NCBI RefSeq assembly: GCF_002735305.1
Contig: NZ_PDYG01000004.1
Location: 1-64,000, forward strand
Length of the DNA stretch: 64,000 nucleotides
Source: Agathobacter ruminis
GTDB lineage: Bacteria > Bacillota > Clostridia > Lachnospirales > Lachnospiraceae
Direction of reading: 5' to 3'
Below are positions 33,595 to 42,555 of the stretch, piece after piece. The notes below the pieces were generated by a model, which did no database searches, was not told where the DNA came from, and saw only the letters and a list, made by a program, of their open reading frames with translations. The stretch's first letter is position 1. Each line of letters begins with the position of its first letter. The translations under genes were made by a program, and so were the position numbers.

Positions 33595-35138
33595 GCAACA
33601 CCCTTGACTATATCTACAAAGATAAGAAAGTCACTGAAGAACTTAAACTTGTAACCGGAGATTATTTTGAAGAAAAAGTTACTGCCGATCTTGTGTATCA
33701 GCAGTTCAAAGAAACAAAGAAGTTTTGGAATAAGACTGGTGGACGACAGTATAAGCACTTCGTCATATCCTTTCATCCAGATGAAAAGATAACTCCTGAA
33801 GAGACTCTACTGGTCGGTAAAGAATGGGCAGAGCGATGCTTCCCCGGATTTACTTGTGCTCTTGCGAGCCACATCGACTCTGATCATTGCCACTGTCACG
33901 TGGTTGTAAATTCCGTAAATAGCATCGATGGTAGTAAAGTTCATCTGTCCAAAGCAGACTTTAAACAGATGAAAAAGATTAATGATGAAATTTGCGAAGC
34001 TCATGGTTTGTCAGTCTGTGTCAAAGGAAAACACTTTGATGGATCTGATATTGAAGAAGGAACTATCCGTTCCTACGATAAGAGAGATTATCGTCTTATG
34101 ACTACAGATGGAAAGAAGAGCTTGAAGACAGATTGCATCAGCGCAATTCTTGCTTGTATGACTACTGCGACAAGCAAAGAAGAATTTATCGCCCAGATGG
34201 AAGAGCACGGATATGAAGTGAAATGGGAAGACAACAGAAAGTATGTCACCTTTACTCACATCGAAACCGGCAAATCTTTTAGAGATAAGAACTTAGCAGA
34301 AACATATAGTATCGAATTATCAAAGGAGGTTTTAGAAGATGCTTTTAACAGAAACAGAACAGTTCAGGCAGAGCGGACTGCTATCACAGACGAAGGAAAA
34401 CGAGAACGCAAAGTATTGGAAAAACCAGTACGAGAAGCTACAGAAAAATACGCTAACCCAGATGCAGACCATAGAACGTCAGCAGAAAAGAATAGCACAG
34501 TTGGAGGAAAGCCTGGCAATGGCACTTTCAGAGAATGGCCAGTTGAGAGACTTAACCGAAGAGTTGATGAAACAGCGAAACGAACTAGAGGAATCGTTGA
34601 CTGGGGTAAAAAGCTCCGCGAGACCTTTAGTCACTGCCTTGAACAGCTTAGGTCTTTCGGTTTCGGAAGTGGACTAAAAAGCAATACGCTTGAGGTACAG
34701 GCAGATAGCGTAGCAGAGAAAATTGAAGAAATCCGCGCAAGAGTTGCTGCAGTAGATCACACTCTAAGAACTCAGTATCTACCATCTCAGGGAAAGGATT
34801 CTTGGATTGATAAGCAGATAACTCTTGAGTATCAGGAAGAATACAGACTACTAGATGAACTTTCCGAATTGATCAAGTCGTCTTCTCCGATGGTGCTCGC
34901 TCTGGCTCAGTCAAAACGGAATCTTTTCCGTTCAGAAAAGGAAGTCGATATGCTAAGAGCTTTGACTTCAAATGAATTTGAGTTAACAAGAGAAGAAGTA
35001 GCAACCAGCTTCACAACTGCGCTTGCCACTGCGGACAAGATGCTTAATAATGTTCCTTCCACTATGAAATCATTGGAAGAATCTCACGGCTGTCAGCCGA
35101 TTGACCACAACATTGTAAGACGCGGTCGCAGAAGATAG
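33543..35138 (+). CDS. mobA: MobP-type relaxase
   Basis: A 531-residue VirD2-like relaxase. The catalytic domain (1-170) has the nucleophile Tyr region (LDYIYKD, near 22-28) and the metal triad HIDSDHCHCHVVVN (near 110-123). The part beyond residue 260 is charged and low in complexity, with helices up to the end. RBS AAAGGAGG. From 34339 to 34677 a second, well-formed reading frame lies inside it. A bidirectional terminator follows. Confidence 0.9.
   Translation: MSVVKAINTRAKSSAALSNTLDYIYKDKKVTEELKLVTGDYFEEKVTADLVYQQFKETKKFWNKTGGRQYKHFVISFHPDEKITPEETLLVGKEWAERCFPGFTCALASHIDSDHCHCHVVVNSVNSIDGSKVHLSKADFKQMKKINDEICEAHGLSVCVKGKHFDGSDIEEGTIRSYDKRDYRLMTTDGKKSLKTDCISAILACMTTATSKEEFIAQMEEHGYEVKWEDNRKYVTFTHIETGKSFRDKNLAETYSIELSKEVLEDAFNRNRTVQAERTAITDEGKRERKVLEKPVREATEKYANPDADHRTSAEKNSTVGGKPGNGTFREWPVERLNRRVDETAKRTRGIVDWGKKLRETFSHCLEQLRSFGFGSGLKSNTLEVQADSVAEKIEEIRARVAAVDHTLRTQYLPSQGKDSWIDKQITLEYQEEYRLLDELSELIKSSSPMVLALAQSKRNLFRSEKEVDMLRALTSNEFELTREEVATSFTTALATADKMLNNVPSTMKSLEESHGCQPIDHNIVRRGRRR
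34339..34677 (+). CDS. Overlapping coiled-coil ORF inside the relaxase gene
   Basis: A 112-residue reading in the +1 frame relative to the relaxase. It starts with ATG 8 bases after AAAGGAGG, an unusually good internal ribosome site. The product is a continuous heptad-like helix (KYWKNQYEKLQK; QKRIAQLEESLAMALSEN; TEELMKQRNELEESL) and looks like a genuine coiled-coil protein, while the relaxase frame over the same bases is low in complexity. If made, it could be a relaxase partner. Unproven. Confidence 0.5.
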   Translation: MLLTETEQFRQSGLLSQTKENENAKYWKNQYEKLQKNTLTQMQTIERQQKRIAQLEESLAMALSENGQLRDLTEELMKQRNELEESLTGVKSSARPLVTALNSLGLSVSEVD

Positions 35139-35140
35139 AA

Positions 35141-35174
35141 AAAATGGCTTGGGCTTAATCGCCCAGGCCATTTT
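35141..35174. terminator. Bidirectional terminator after the relaxase
   Basis: AAAATGGCTTGGGC (35141-35154) and GCCCAGGCCATTTT (35161-35174), between the convergent relaxase and 62-residue genes. Confidence 0.85.
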
Positions 35175-35195
35175 ACAATTACATAGTAGTTTTTG

Positions 35196-35384
35196 TCATC
35201 TAATTCGTTGATACTTATTTCCACTTCGTATTATCGTTTTCCCATTCACAGCTCCGCCTAGAGATCCTAATGCTTTCTTATCTGAGTATAGTTCACCTTT
35301 AAAAACATACTTTAATTGCTTGTATGCTTCCCGGACTTCCAGCTCATCTCCGACGTTTTTAAAAACCTTAAGAATTGCATACAT
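35196..35384 (-). CDS. Small unknown protein
   Basis: A 62-residue basic protein (MYAILKVFKNVGDELEVREA) with a mixed alpha/beta pattern and a Gly-rich turn near 40-50 (GSLGGAVNGK). The ATG follows GGAGGC, which lies in the last codons of the 150-residue gene, so the two form an operon. Not recognised. Confidence 0.5.
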   Translation of the reverse strand: MYAILKVFKNVGDELEVREAYKQLKYVFKGELYSDKKALGSLGGAVNGKTIIRSGNKYQRIR

Positions 35385-35387
35385 AAA

Positions 35388-35840
35388 TCAAGCCTCCTTT
35401 AGTATTGCTATGATTCTACATATCTTATCCAGCGACACTTCATCATTATTCTCTAACAATTTAGCGAAATCCGACATAGCTCTCAAACGATTAGCCATTG
35501 GTATTCCATTATTGGTTTCATCCGGTGCGGGAATCACTGTATATTCGAGCAATCTTTTCCCAACAAGATATTTATCATAGCCTTCACAATTCTTTAAAAG
35601 GTATGTTGCAATACCCTTTAAATGTGGACCCACTTTAAAATCATCTACAATATCATCCGGCATAGTCATATCCATTATAACCTGATTATCATTAACTCGC
35701 CTTGGCCATTGAAGCCTAACATCGTATTTCGATAACAGGTTTAAACATGCACTTTCCGCAGCATTTTGCAGATCTTTCAATGCATCGACTGCTCTAATCT
35801 TATTACTCGCAAACTCAACTTGAACTGTAATATGAGCCAT
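35388..35840 (-). CDS. Unknown 150-residue protein
   Basis: Not recognised. The N-terminal half alternates strand and helix (HITVQVEFASNKIRAVDALK), the centre carries NDNQVIMDMTMPDDIVDDF, and the C-terminus is helical. No membrane segment or signal peptide. It is the first gene of a two-gene unit whose promoter region contains a 31-bp imperfect palindrome (35864-35894). Confidence 0.5.
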   Translation of the reverse strand: MAHITVQVEFASNKIRAVDALKDLQNAAESACLNLLSKYDVRLQWPRRVNDNQVIMDMTMPDDIVDDFKVGPHLKGIATYLLKNCEGYDKYLVGKRLLEYTVIPAPDETNNGIPMANRLRAMSDFAKLLENNDEVSLDKICRIIAILKEA

Positions 35841-35863
35841 TTCAAACCTCCTTATTTAAAATT

Positions 35864-35894
35864 GTAATATCTATTACTGATATAGTAATATTAC
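35864..35894 (-). promoter_or_regulatory. Imperfect palindrome in the promoter of the two-gene unit
   Basis: GTAATAT...AGTAATATTAC, with central CTATTACT/GATATAG, forms a 31-bp palindrome 25-50 bp upstream of the ATG at 35840. It probably covers the promoter and acts as an operator. Confidence 0.5.
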
Positions 35895-35956
35895 TACCGT
35901 CTTCTGCTTATGTCAATATTATTTTTTCAGTACCGTGCATTACCAGACATCAAAAA

Positions 35957-35985
35957 AAAATACTTGGGCGAAGCCCAAGTATTTT
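35957..35985 (-). terminator. Terminator of the accessory operon
   Basis: AAAATACTTGGGC (35957-35969) and GCCCAAGTATTTT (35973-35985) follow the membrane protein gene, ending the six-gene operon. Confidence 0.85.
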
Positions 35986-35988
35986 ACA

Positions 35989-37485
35989 TTATTTAACAAA
36001 CCCCTTTACCATCTTTATAAATGATGCCAACCACTTTGAAGCTCCATAGTCACTCAAAATTGAAATCACTACAAAAACTAAAAAAATCATAATAATCCAC
36101 AACCAAATGAGTCTAAAACGATTTTTATTAATTTCCGCTATTGTTTTTTCTATCTTTTGATCATCAAATACCTCTTCGTACTCTTTAGTATCCTTTAGAA
36201 AGTCGTTATTTTCTTTAAGAGCATTATAGGAATCTTTCAGCTTTTCTACTTTAAAATTAGTAATAAAATGTATTATAGCAACATATATCAATGAGCCAAC
36301 ACATATAAGATAACTAAACGCTGTTACCTCTTTTGTGAATATACCTTCCAACCCTTTTTCTGACATAATCCCACATATAAACACAGTTAGAATAAATGAG
36401 AAAAAAGCAATAATATTTTTTCCGATATCATTCACAATACTAAGAACTATATCTCTTGACTCGGCAATTAACTTTGTCAAAAACTCAGTCATCTTATTTT
36501 TAACTTCAATATATTTATCAACATTCTCTTTTTGATAAATTGAGAAATTGGCTTTTATTGACATAAATGTCTGCTCGTCCAAATCATTTAAGGCCACGTA
36601 TTTACAGTGTAAGCTTAACAAGTTCCTCGCCAACGCTACCTTGTCTACAACATTTCCTTCTGTATACATCCAATAATATATATCATATAAAACCGGATTA
36701 TATTTTATATCTGAAAAAGCCACACTAATTGTATTCATCCTTTTCCCATATAATTGGCAAGATATATTTTCCCCCTGAAAATGGACGTTATCTGCAATAT
36801 ACACAAGTGAAAGCATTGTTTCTATTTTTTTAAACGCATCAGAAAAAGGATTCTCATCTCCTTCTATAACAACATGAAAATCTTCAGGAATCGGCAAATG
36901 TTGTCCCTTCCAAAATATATAACAATTCTTGTGACACTCGTCTATTTTTTTCTTTCTATCAAAACACTTGACTGACGAAGAACTTCCAACTGGACGGAAC
37001 ACCATTGATGAAGTAGCAATGAATAACTCACTATTAAAAAGTTCAAATATTATTTGGTTCTCATCCCTTAAATCTTCTTCCACAAACTTTAGCATTTCAA
37101 GCATGCTTAAATTCAGAAAATATGAATTAAAATCTTTTATACTATATATAGACAATTTATTCTCATGAATTGTTTTTTCCACATGTAAGGATACTCTTAA
37201 GTCCTCACCTTCCATGATTCCTTTAACAAATTCATTATAATCATCTTCAGAAGTGGAACCACCATTGCCAAAACATACTCCGCCTTCTGTTACATCTCGT
37301 ATTTCAAAGCGCACAGAATCTCTTATCGGAAAAGAATCTATTATCGCCTTTAAACTGGAATAATCACATAGACTTTCTCTATTCGAATGAAACGATACAT
37401 CTAATCTCTTATTAATTTCCTCTATCCGAACTTCTGCATCTGCCTTAGATGTGGCATCAACAAGACTCTTTAACAAGTCTTTCAT
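35989..37485 (-). CDS. Unknown membrane protein of the candidate defence operon
   Basis: A 498-residue protein not matched to a family. Residues 1-340 are soluble with mixed secondary structure and contain a cysteine-bearing stretch (KCFDRKKKIDECHKNCY). Three transmembrane helices lie near 357-374 (NIIAFFSFILTVFICGIM), 388-406 and 456-476, with a helical tail. A large cytosolic domain plus a C-terminal membrane anchor is a common plan for membrane-acting defence effectors. It is the last gene of the operon, 13 bp after the NdpA-like gene. Confidence 0.55.
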   Translation of the reverse strand: MKDLLKSLVDATSKADAEVRIEEINKRLDVSFHSNRESLCDYSSLKAIIDSFPIRDSVRFEIRDVTEGGVCFGNGGSTSEDDYNEFVKGIMEGEDLRVSLHVEKTIHENKLSIYSIKDFNSYFLNLSMLEMLKFVEEDLRDENQIIFELFNSELFIATSSMVFRPVGSSSSVKCFDRKKKIDECHKNCYIFWKGQHLPIPEDFHVVIEGDENPFSDAFKKIETMLSLVYIADNVHFQGENISCQLYGKRMNTISVAFSDIKYNPVLYDIYYWMYTEGNVVDKVALARNLLSLHCKYVALNDLDEQTFMSIKANFSIYQKENVDKYIEVKNKMTEFLTKLIAESRDIVLSIVNDIGKNIIAFFSFILTVFICGIMSEKGLEGIFTKEVTAFSYLICVGSLIYVAIIHFITNFKVEKLKDSYNALKENNDFLKDTKEYEEVFDDQKIEKTIAEINKNRFRLIWLWIIMIFLVFVVISILSDYGASKWLASFIKMVKGFVK

Positions 37486-37498
37486 GGCTAATCCCCCA

Positions 37499-38557
37499 TT
37501 ACTTTAATTTGAACATATTGAAGGTATCGGTCTCTGTAGCTTTAATAATTATTTGACGCTCACCTTCTGCGGTTGTATTAGAATGAATAATGCTGCTGTA
37601 ATTATTCTTATCTCCCGCCAATCCCTCACGGATAATTAGTTCAATGTCATTGTTAACCTTATGAACACTCTTTATTCTCGATGTAATTTCTTTTGGCTTA
37701 CTAACAAAATTTGTGTCAAAATCTTTCTCGCCAGGTAAAGCAAGTAACTTTTCCTTTATTTTCGATATATCTTCTGTCGAAGCATTCATCGGTTCAAAAT
37801 CATTAAAAATATCGTTTATCATATCATCGTACACGATTGTTCTTGGTCTACGAAAATACGCAATTACCGCATTTCTAAGCGTGAAATAATCGCTAGGCTT
37901 AGACGCTTTAAGATTATTCTTTAAAACCGTTTCGATGCATTTCCACGCATTTTTAGTATTAGTAGCATCACTTCTTTTTTCGGTTAATTCTAAGAAATCT
38001 CTTGTCCAATATACCGCAGGATTATTTAAATAGATTCTTGCTTTACTTACATCTATATAATCTTCTTCTATAGAACATGTAAAAATAGCCGTTTTCCATA
38101 TTTTATTCTCTTCTGGATTAAAGCCACCTTTTAATTCTAATTCTATCTCATCGATATACTTGGAATGTTCTACTTTCGCAATTAAATAACAACACGCTCC
38201 ACTATCATCCTTTACCAACGCCTGTATCAGACTTCCCTTTTGAACACCTTTTAAGTGTTGCATATTCTGTTCTACTTTCTTTTCTTCATCAAGTAATCTT
38301 TTTGCTATCTCAGATGACAAAATATCAAATTGTTCATTTGCATCTTCTTGCTCAAGGTCTATCTCGACAATTTCTTTAATAATATTGGCTACAACCGCAC
38401 GATGATCTTTTGTTTCATATTTCTTCTCCGATGGGTTTCCCAATATTTTCCCAAGCATACTATGTATTATAGGATCAAATTTTTCTGTTATCTCGCGTTC
38501 TGTAGCACTATTATTAACTACATCAATTCCATGATAAGACTTAAATATTATTTCCAT
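37499..38557 (-). CDS. Possible NdpA-like nucleoid-associated protein
   Basis: A 352-residue soluble protein. The central stretch GSLIQALVKDDSGACCYLIA, then KVEHSKYIDEIEL, recalls the 37-kDa NdpA/YejK nucleoid-associated family, but the similarity is from memory and partial. The N-terminus is helical, residues 200-300 charged. RBS AGGTGAGG. In the operon it follows the HNH gene by 27 bp. It may bind DNA or nucleic acid for the system; otherwise unknown. Confidence 0.5.
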   Translation of the reverse strand: MEIIFKSYHGIDVVNNSATEREITEKFDPIIHSMLGKILGNPSEKKYETKDHRAVVANIIKEIVEIDLEQEDANEQFDILSSEIAKRLLDEEKKVEQNMQHLKGVQKGSLIQALVKDDSGACCYLIAKVEHSKYIDEIELELKGGFNPEENKIWKTAIFTCSIEEDYIDVSKARIYLNNPAVYWTRDFLELTEKRSDATNTKNAWKCIETVLKNNLKASKPSDYFTLRNAVIAYFRRPRTIVYDDMINDIFNDFEPMNASTEDISKIKEKLLALPGEKDFDTNFVSKPKEITSRIKSVHKVNNDIELIIREGLAGDKNNYSSIIHSNTTAEGERQIIIKATETDTFNMFKLK

Positions 38558-38584
38558 CAGTTTACCCTCACCTTTTTCTTTTGT

Positions 38585-39568
38585 TTACCCCTTATAAATA
38601 TACTCTCTGTGATATTCAAGATACTTTTCTCGTTCCTTGTCTAATGGTAATTTCGGAACCTTCATACCAGTATATACGCCCAATCTTTTCTGATTCATCG
38701 GACTAATCCACGGTGACATAATAATCGTTTTATCATCTGCAAATGTCATATAACCATTATCAAACAAACAATCAAAATTCGGTGATAACGCAAATCCATT
38801 TTTAGGATCAATCTTTTCTTGATCATTTGATTTAGCCCATGGTTTAATATGACTTGCAATCAGTAATCGTTCGTCATTAATTCCTGATATAGGGCAAAAA
38901 GGACACTCATCTAAAAGTTTTTGACGATATAAGCCCTGACCTTTTCTTGCTTGTATCAGATTACCCTTATCTTTCTCCGTCTTGCTACTCTTTCGTATTT
39001 TGTCCTCTTCTTCTATTTCAAGTGGACTTTCATACTTAACAATATCGTTTCGATAATCTAAAAACGGCCTACAATAATAATATATATTGCCCGCATGCCC
39101 TTTTAGTTTTAAAAATGATATATAGCTTATATTTGGTAAAGCAATCCTTCTAAAAATATCCCAATTCTCTGAATCCGAATTTATGTAGATTCTTGGTGGC
39201 GTAACACCTACCCTATATAATCGAAATGGAACTACATCACCCTTCACATTAAGTAAGCTTTCTTGAGCTTTTTTATAATATGCTTTCATCCGTTCCGGTC
39301 GTGCATACTGCTGTTGAGGCATATCTAATTCCGGCTTAATATCAGACATAAATTTTACAAGATCAGATTTCAAAAAAAAGCAATCTCTATCAAAATCATC
39401 AAAAAAGTTTAATACATTGGAATTATTCACGCTTCCGACGTACATCTTCTTTTCCCCATGTCCGGTACCGATTTTATTAAACACAATACAATCAGGAATC
39501 GTAACATTATTTAATACATCTAATATTTCATAACGACCGTTATCTAAAACAATACTATTTCCCTCCAT
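38585..39568 (-). CDS. HNH endonuclease, probable restriction enzyme
   Basis: A 327-residue protein. The start at 39568 lies within the last codons of the methyltransferase and follows GGAGGAGG. The C-terminal half has an HNH_2-type nuclease motif: CPFCPISGINDERLLIASHIKPWAKS, shown here in two parts as CPFCPISG and ASHIKPWA, then NGFALSPNFDCLFDNGYMTF. It has catalytic His and Asn and possible zinc cysteines. Directly coupled to a C5 methyltransferase, it should be the nuclease of a type II-like restriction-modification pair. Confidence 0.82.
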   Translation of the reverse strand: MEGNSIVLDNGRYEILDVLNNVTIPDCIVFNKIGTGHGEKKMYVGSVNNSNVLNFFDDFDRDCFFLKSDLVKFMSDIKPELDMPQQQYARPERMKAYYKKAQESLLNVKGDVVPFRLYRVGVTPPRIYINSDSENWDIFRRIALPNISYISFLKLKGHAGNIYYYCRPFLDYRNDIVKYESPLEIEEEDKIRKSSKTEKDKGNLIQARKGQGLYRQKLLDECPFCPISGINDERLLIASHIKPWAKSNDQEKIDPKNGFALSPNFDCLFDNGYMTFADDKTIIMSPWISPMNQKRLGVYTGMKVPKLPLDKEREKYLEYHREYIYKG

Positions 39569-41342
39569 TTTCTTCCTCCTCCAGCAACTGCGGATAGCTC
39601 TCAATAACCTGATTCATAATATTCATCAATACATCAACAACAATCGAATTTCCCGATTGTTGATACATAGAAGTATCACTAACCACAATCTTAAAACTAT
39701 CGCTAAATCCCATTAATCTTAAACATTCTCTAGGTGTCAGTTTTCTTAACCTACCATCTGTTGTCACGTAGTTATCGACACCCGCCCTATGCATCTTATG
39801 CATAGTAGTTAATAGTGGTCTTGCAATATCTAAATCCGTTTCCGGCCTAGAATAAAATCCCTTGGTACCTGATGCTAGCACATATTTTCTTACTTTTTCA
39901 CTCAAAAAGTATTTTTCTAAATCCTGCATCGTTTTTTCTTTATCTTTATTTTCTTCCTCAAACACAAAATCGCCATGCCAATTAAACTGCTGGTTTTTCT
40001 TTTGGCACAGTGCTACATCCCCGTCAATTTGCGTATATCTTTTAGTCAAATTCTTATCACTTGTAACAAAATCAACGCCCTTGCTTGGAAGATAATATTT
40101 CCCCGACACATTATCTAACAAAAAATCCTTCATAGTGGTTTTCAATTCAATTGGCTTTGGAAACTCAAATTTCTTTTTCAAGTTTAAATCATTTCTGAAA
40201 CCAACCACAAAAACACGCTCTCTATTTTGCGGAATACCATAATCCCTAGCATTTAAAACCTGATAAGACCATGTATAATCTAAATCTGTGAAAACCTGGC
40301 AAATTGTTTCCCATGTCCTTCCATCATCATTACTAAGAATCGCCTTCACATTTTCATAAATAAAAACTTTTGGTTTAATCTCTTTCACTAAACGAGCATA
40401 CTCATAAAAAAGAGTTCCTCTTGTATCCTCCAACCCTCGTTGCTTTCCAACCAAACTGAAAGATTGGCATGGGCTACCTCCAACAAACAAATCCACTTCA
40501 TTTGTATATTCTTTTCCATCCAAAAAGGAAACATTCCAATAAAAATGTCTGTCATCCAAATCGTAATTTGCCATATACGATTTTTTTACATTATTACTAG
40601 ACTCTTTAGATGCATACAGAGAATCAATGTATGCTTTTTTATCATCATATGAAGAAAGCTTATTCAGATCATTATTTATTTGTAAAACCTGTATTTTTTC
40701 ATGTAGCATTCCCAGTCGCTCACTGATATCACGTGTATTCTTCAATATCTTTCTACCATTAAGCTTATCAATAATCTTTTTCAGCTTTACTAAATCTGAA
40801 CAAATTAACGACCAATCAATTTTATCTCCACTATTAAATTTCGCGTCAGTTTTTTCTAGCAGAGACCAACTATTGTCTTTATGATAATCGTTTAATATCT
40901 CTATCGCATACATCAATCCATGAAGCAGTAAATTGTTTCCTTTCTGTTTCTTTAAGCTATCTAAAAACTTTGTATACTCCTTCAGTCTTGCCTTCTTAAT
41001 TTCTTTCATCTCAATAACTTGTTGAAGTATAAATATATCAAGATCTACTATAGTAGCATCCACTAATTCGATTTTCTGACACTGATTTTCAAACAACTCT
41101 GCATCGTGATCTAAATCGCTTTTTAACTCTTCAGCATCTTCGCTTGACTCTATACCCCTTATAATTTTCTCAAGCAGAGTGAATTCTTTTTTTATCTCTT
41201 CAATATCTACTGGGACACTCTTACTTAAAATATCGACATCCCCATTATCACACGCAAACACAATTTTATTATCAAGCCCCATTCTATTTAATGCATGCTC
41301 GATTGCGCCAATTCCTGAAAAACATGTTGCCAAACGTATCAT
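39555..41342 (-). CDS. C5-cytosine DNA methyltransferase with large insertion
   Basis: A 595-residue Dcm-like enzyme, nearly twice the length of a minimal C5 methyltransferase. Motif I is TCFSGIGAIEHALNRMG (6-22), the catalytic GGSPCQSFS (288-296), ENV (330-332), QNRERVF (372-378), with RKLTPRECLRLMGF and QQSGNSI at the C-terminal end. Between motif I and PCQ lie about 270 residues instead of about 65; residues 50-255 form charged helices and likely coiled coil. The methyl transfer should protect DNA from the adjacent HNH nuclease. Confidence 0.9.
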   Translation of the reverse strand: MIRLATCFSGIGAIEHALNRMGLDNKIVFACDNGDVDILSKSVPVDIEEIKKEFTLLEKIIRGIESSEDAEELKSDLDHDAELFENQCQKIELVDATIVDLDIFILQQVIEMKEIKKARLKEYTKFLDSLKKQKGNNLLLHGLMYAIEILNDYHKDNSWSLLEKTDAKFNSGDKIDWSLICSDLVKLKKIIDKLNGRKILKNTRDISERLGMLHEKIQVLQINNDLNKLSSYDDKKAYIDSLYASKESSNNVKKSYMANYDLDDRHFYWNVSFLDGKEYTNEVDLFVGGSPCQSFSLVGKQRGLEDTRGTLFYEYARLVKEIKPKVFIYENVKAILSNDDGRTWETICQVFTDLDYTWSYQVLNARDYGIPQNRERVFVVGFRNDLNLKKKFEFPKPIELKTTMKDFLLDNVSGKYYLPSKGVDFVTSDKNLTKRYTQIDGDVALCQKKNQQFNWHGDFVFEEENKDKEKTMQDLEKYFLSEKVRKYVLASGTKGFYSRPETDLDIARPLLTTMHKMHRAGVDNYVTTDGRLRKLTPRECLRLMGFSDSFKIVVSDTSMYQQSGNSIVVDVLMNIMNQVIESYPQLLEEEENGGK

Positions 41343-41347
41343 TCTTA

Positions 41348-41779
41348 TTACCTACTTCTTCTATATTTTTTCGCTATACTTATTCTTAATTTTTCCATTC
41401 TCTGTTGAAGATCATATACACGTTGCTCATCATAATGCAATCGTTCCTTTACATCCTGAAAAGCCTCATACTTCTCTTGCAAATCTTCAATGTAATGGAA
41501 ATCCAAATAACATTGGTGTGCCCAATAATTACGAATTTCTCGTATTTCTTCTAATAACTCATAATCCTTAGGTTTTATCTTTGCAAATCCTTTTTCTTTA
41601 TCCAATTTCCGAAACTCTTTGAGCACTTTTCCTAGTGGAGCATCTGCTAAAATCTCGTAATTGTCATCAAACCTACCATCTTTTATTGTCGCAAAAATAA
41701 TCTTCAAATCCTGCTCTAGATACTGCATAGACATCAATAATTCACTATGCACCACCTTAAACAATTCCATCTCATCCAT
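41348..41779 (-). CDS. HEPN-like protein
   Basis: A 143-residue all-helical protein with IREIRNYWAHQCYLDF (around 80-95), matching the R-x4-6-H signature (RNYWAH) of HEPN ribonucleases, followed by a long coiled-coil C-terminus (AFQDVKERLHYDEQRVYDLQ). HEPN proteins often act as toxins or defence RNases. No partner antitoxin of the MNT type is adjacent. It lies between the XRE gene (9 bp) and the methyltransferase (5 bp). Confidence 0.6.
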   Translation of the reverse strand: MDEMELFKVVHSELLMSMQYLEQDLKIIFATIKDGRFDDNYEILADAPLGKVLKEFRKLDKEKGFAKIKPKDYELLEEIREIRNYWAHQCYLDFHYIEDLQEKYEAFQDVKERLHYDEQRVYDLQQRMEKLRISIAKKYRRSR

Positions 41780-41788
41780 ATTTCTTCT

Positions 41789-42523
41789 CTATAACGATAA
41801 CGGTGTAATTGTATCATTACCCTTGTCCGTTAATACGTACACCCTATCTTTGTCTGTTATTTGTATACTCGTCTTCAAATAAGTTTCTTCTCCAACCAAT
41901 CCATCCGCTTGATTTACAATCGCTACAGATACTCTAATGGATATGAGATTAAGCTCGATATCCCTCATTTGGTTATAGACTTCCTTATTTGCTGTAAGAA
42001 ATGTAACCTTTGATTCTGGGTTAATTACCTCAGCTTCTTTACTACCTATGATTGCCAATATATCTTCCTTTGTAACTAATTCTTTTGTTACTGGAATGAA
42101 ATACCATGCGTCAAATGGTGCTCCCTCAATCTTTGCTGAAAGTGGCGCTCCGGCAGTTCCATCACTTACAAACTGCCACTTAAACCCAGTTCTACAAAGT
42201 GTTGGTAGAAGTGTATTCATTGGCGACCACTCACTATTTACCATAGTCGCACTGATATCATCTTCGTCATATTTATTTGAATCATATCCAGCTGCTTCTA
42301 ACAGTTCTGCATAAGTCACCTTCGCTACCTTTGCCATTTTCTTAAGCGTCTGAACAGTCGGTGATACATCACATTTTTTATTAATGTACTTACTGATGTA
42401 TCCGAAACTGATGTCTGCTTCTTTTCCAAAGGCGGAATATGATCTGTCGCCTATTGCAGCTTTAAGTACTTCTGCAAATCTGTCTTTATCAAACTCATAA
42501 TCTGGATCTACATTTCGTCTCAT
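41789..42523 (-). CDS. XRE-family regulator of the accessory operon
   Basis: A 244-residue protein. Start at 42523, 8 bases after GGAGG; the ATG at 42538 would place that ribosome site inside the gene. Residues 12-65 form a helix-turn-helix (SAFGKEADISFGYISKYINK). The C-terminal domain (85-244) has mixed strands and helices like a ligand-binding or S24-like part, without the usual serine-lysine peptidase signature. It faces the recombinase genes across a region with four ATCATTTTAT sites, so it may control both the defence operon and transposition. Confidence 0.75.
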   Translation of the reverse strand: MRRNVDPDYEFDKDRFAEVLKAAIGDRSYSAFGKEADISFGYISKYINKKCDVSPTVQTLKKMAKVAKVTYAELLEAAGYDSNKYDEDDISATMVNSEWSPMNTLLPTLCRTGFKWQFVSDGTAGAPLSAKIEGAPFDAWYFIPVTKELVTKEDILAIIGSKEAEVINPESKVTFLTANKEVYNQMRDIELNLISIRVSVAIVNQADGLVGEETYLKTSIQITDKDRVYVLTDKGNDTITPLSL

Positions 42524-42555
42524 GGCATAATCCTCCATTCAAATCCAATCATACC

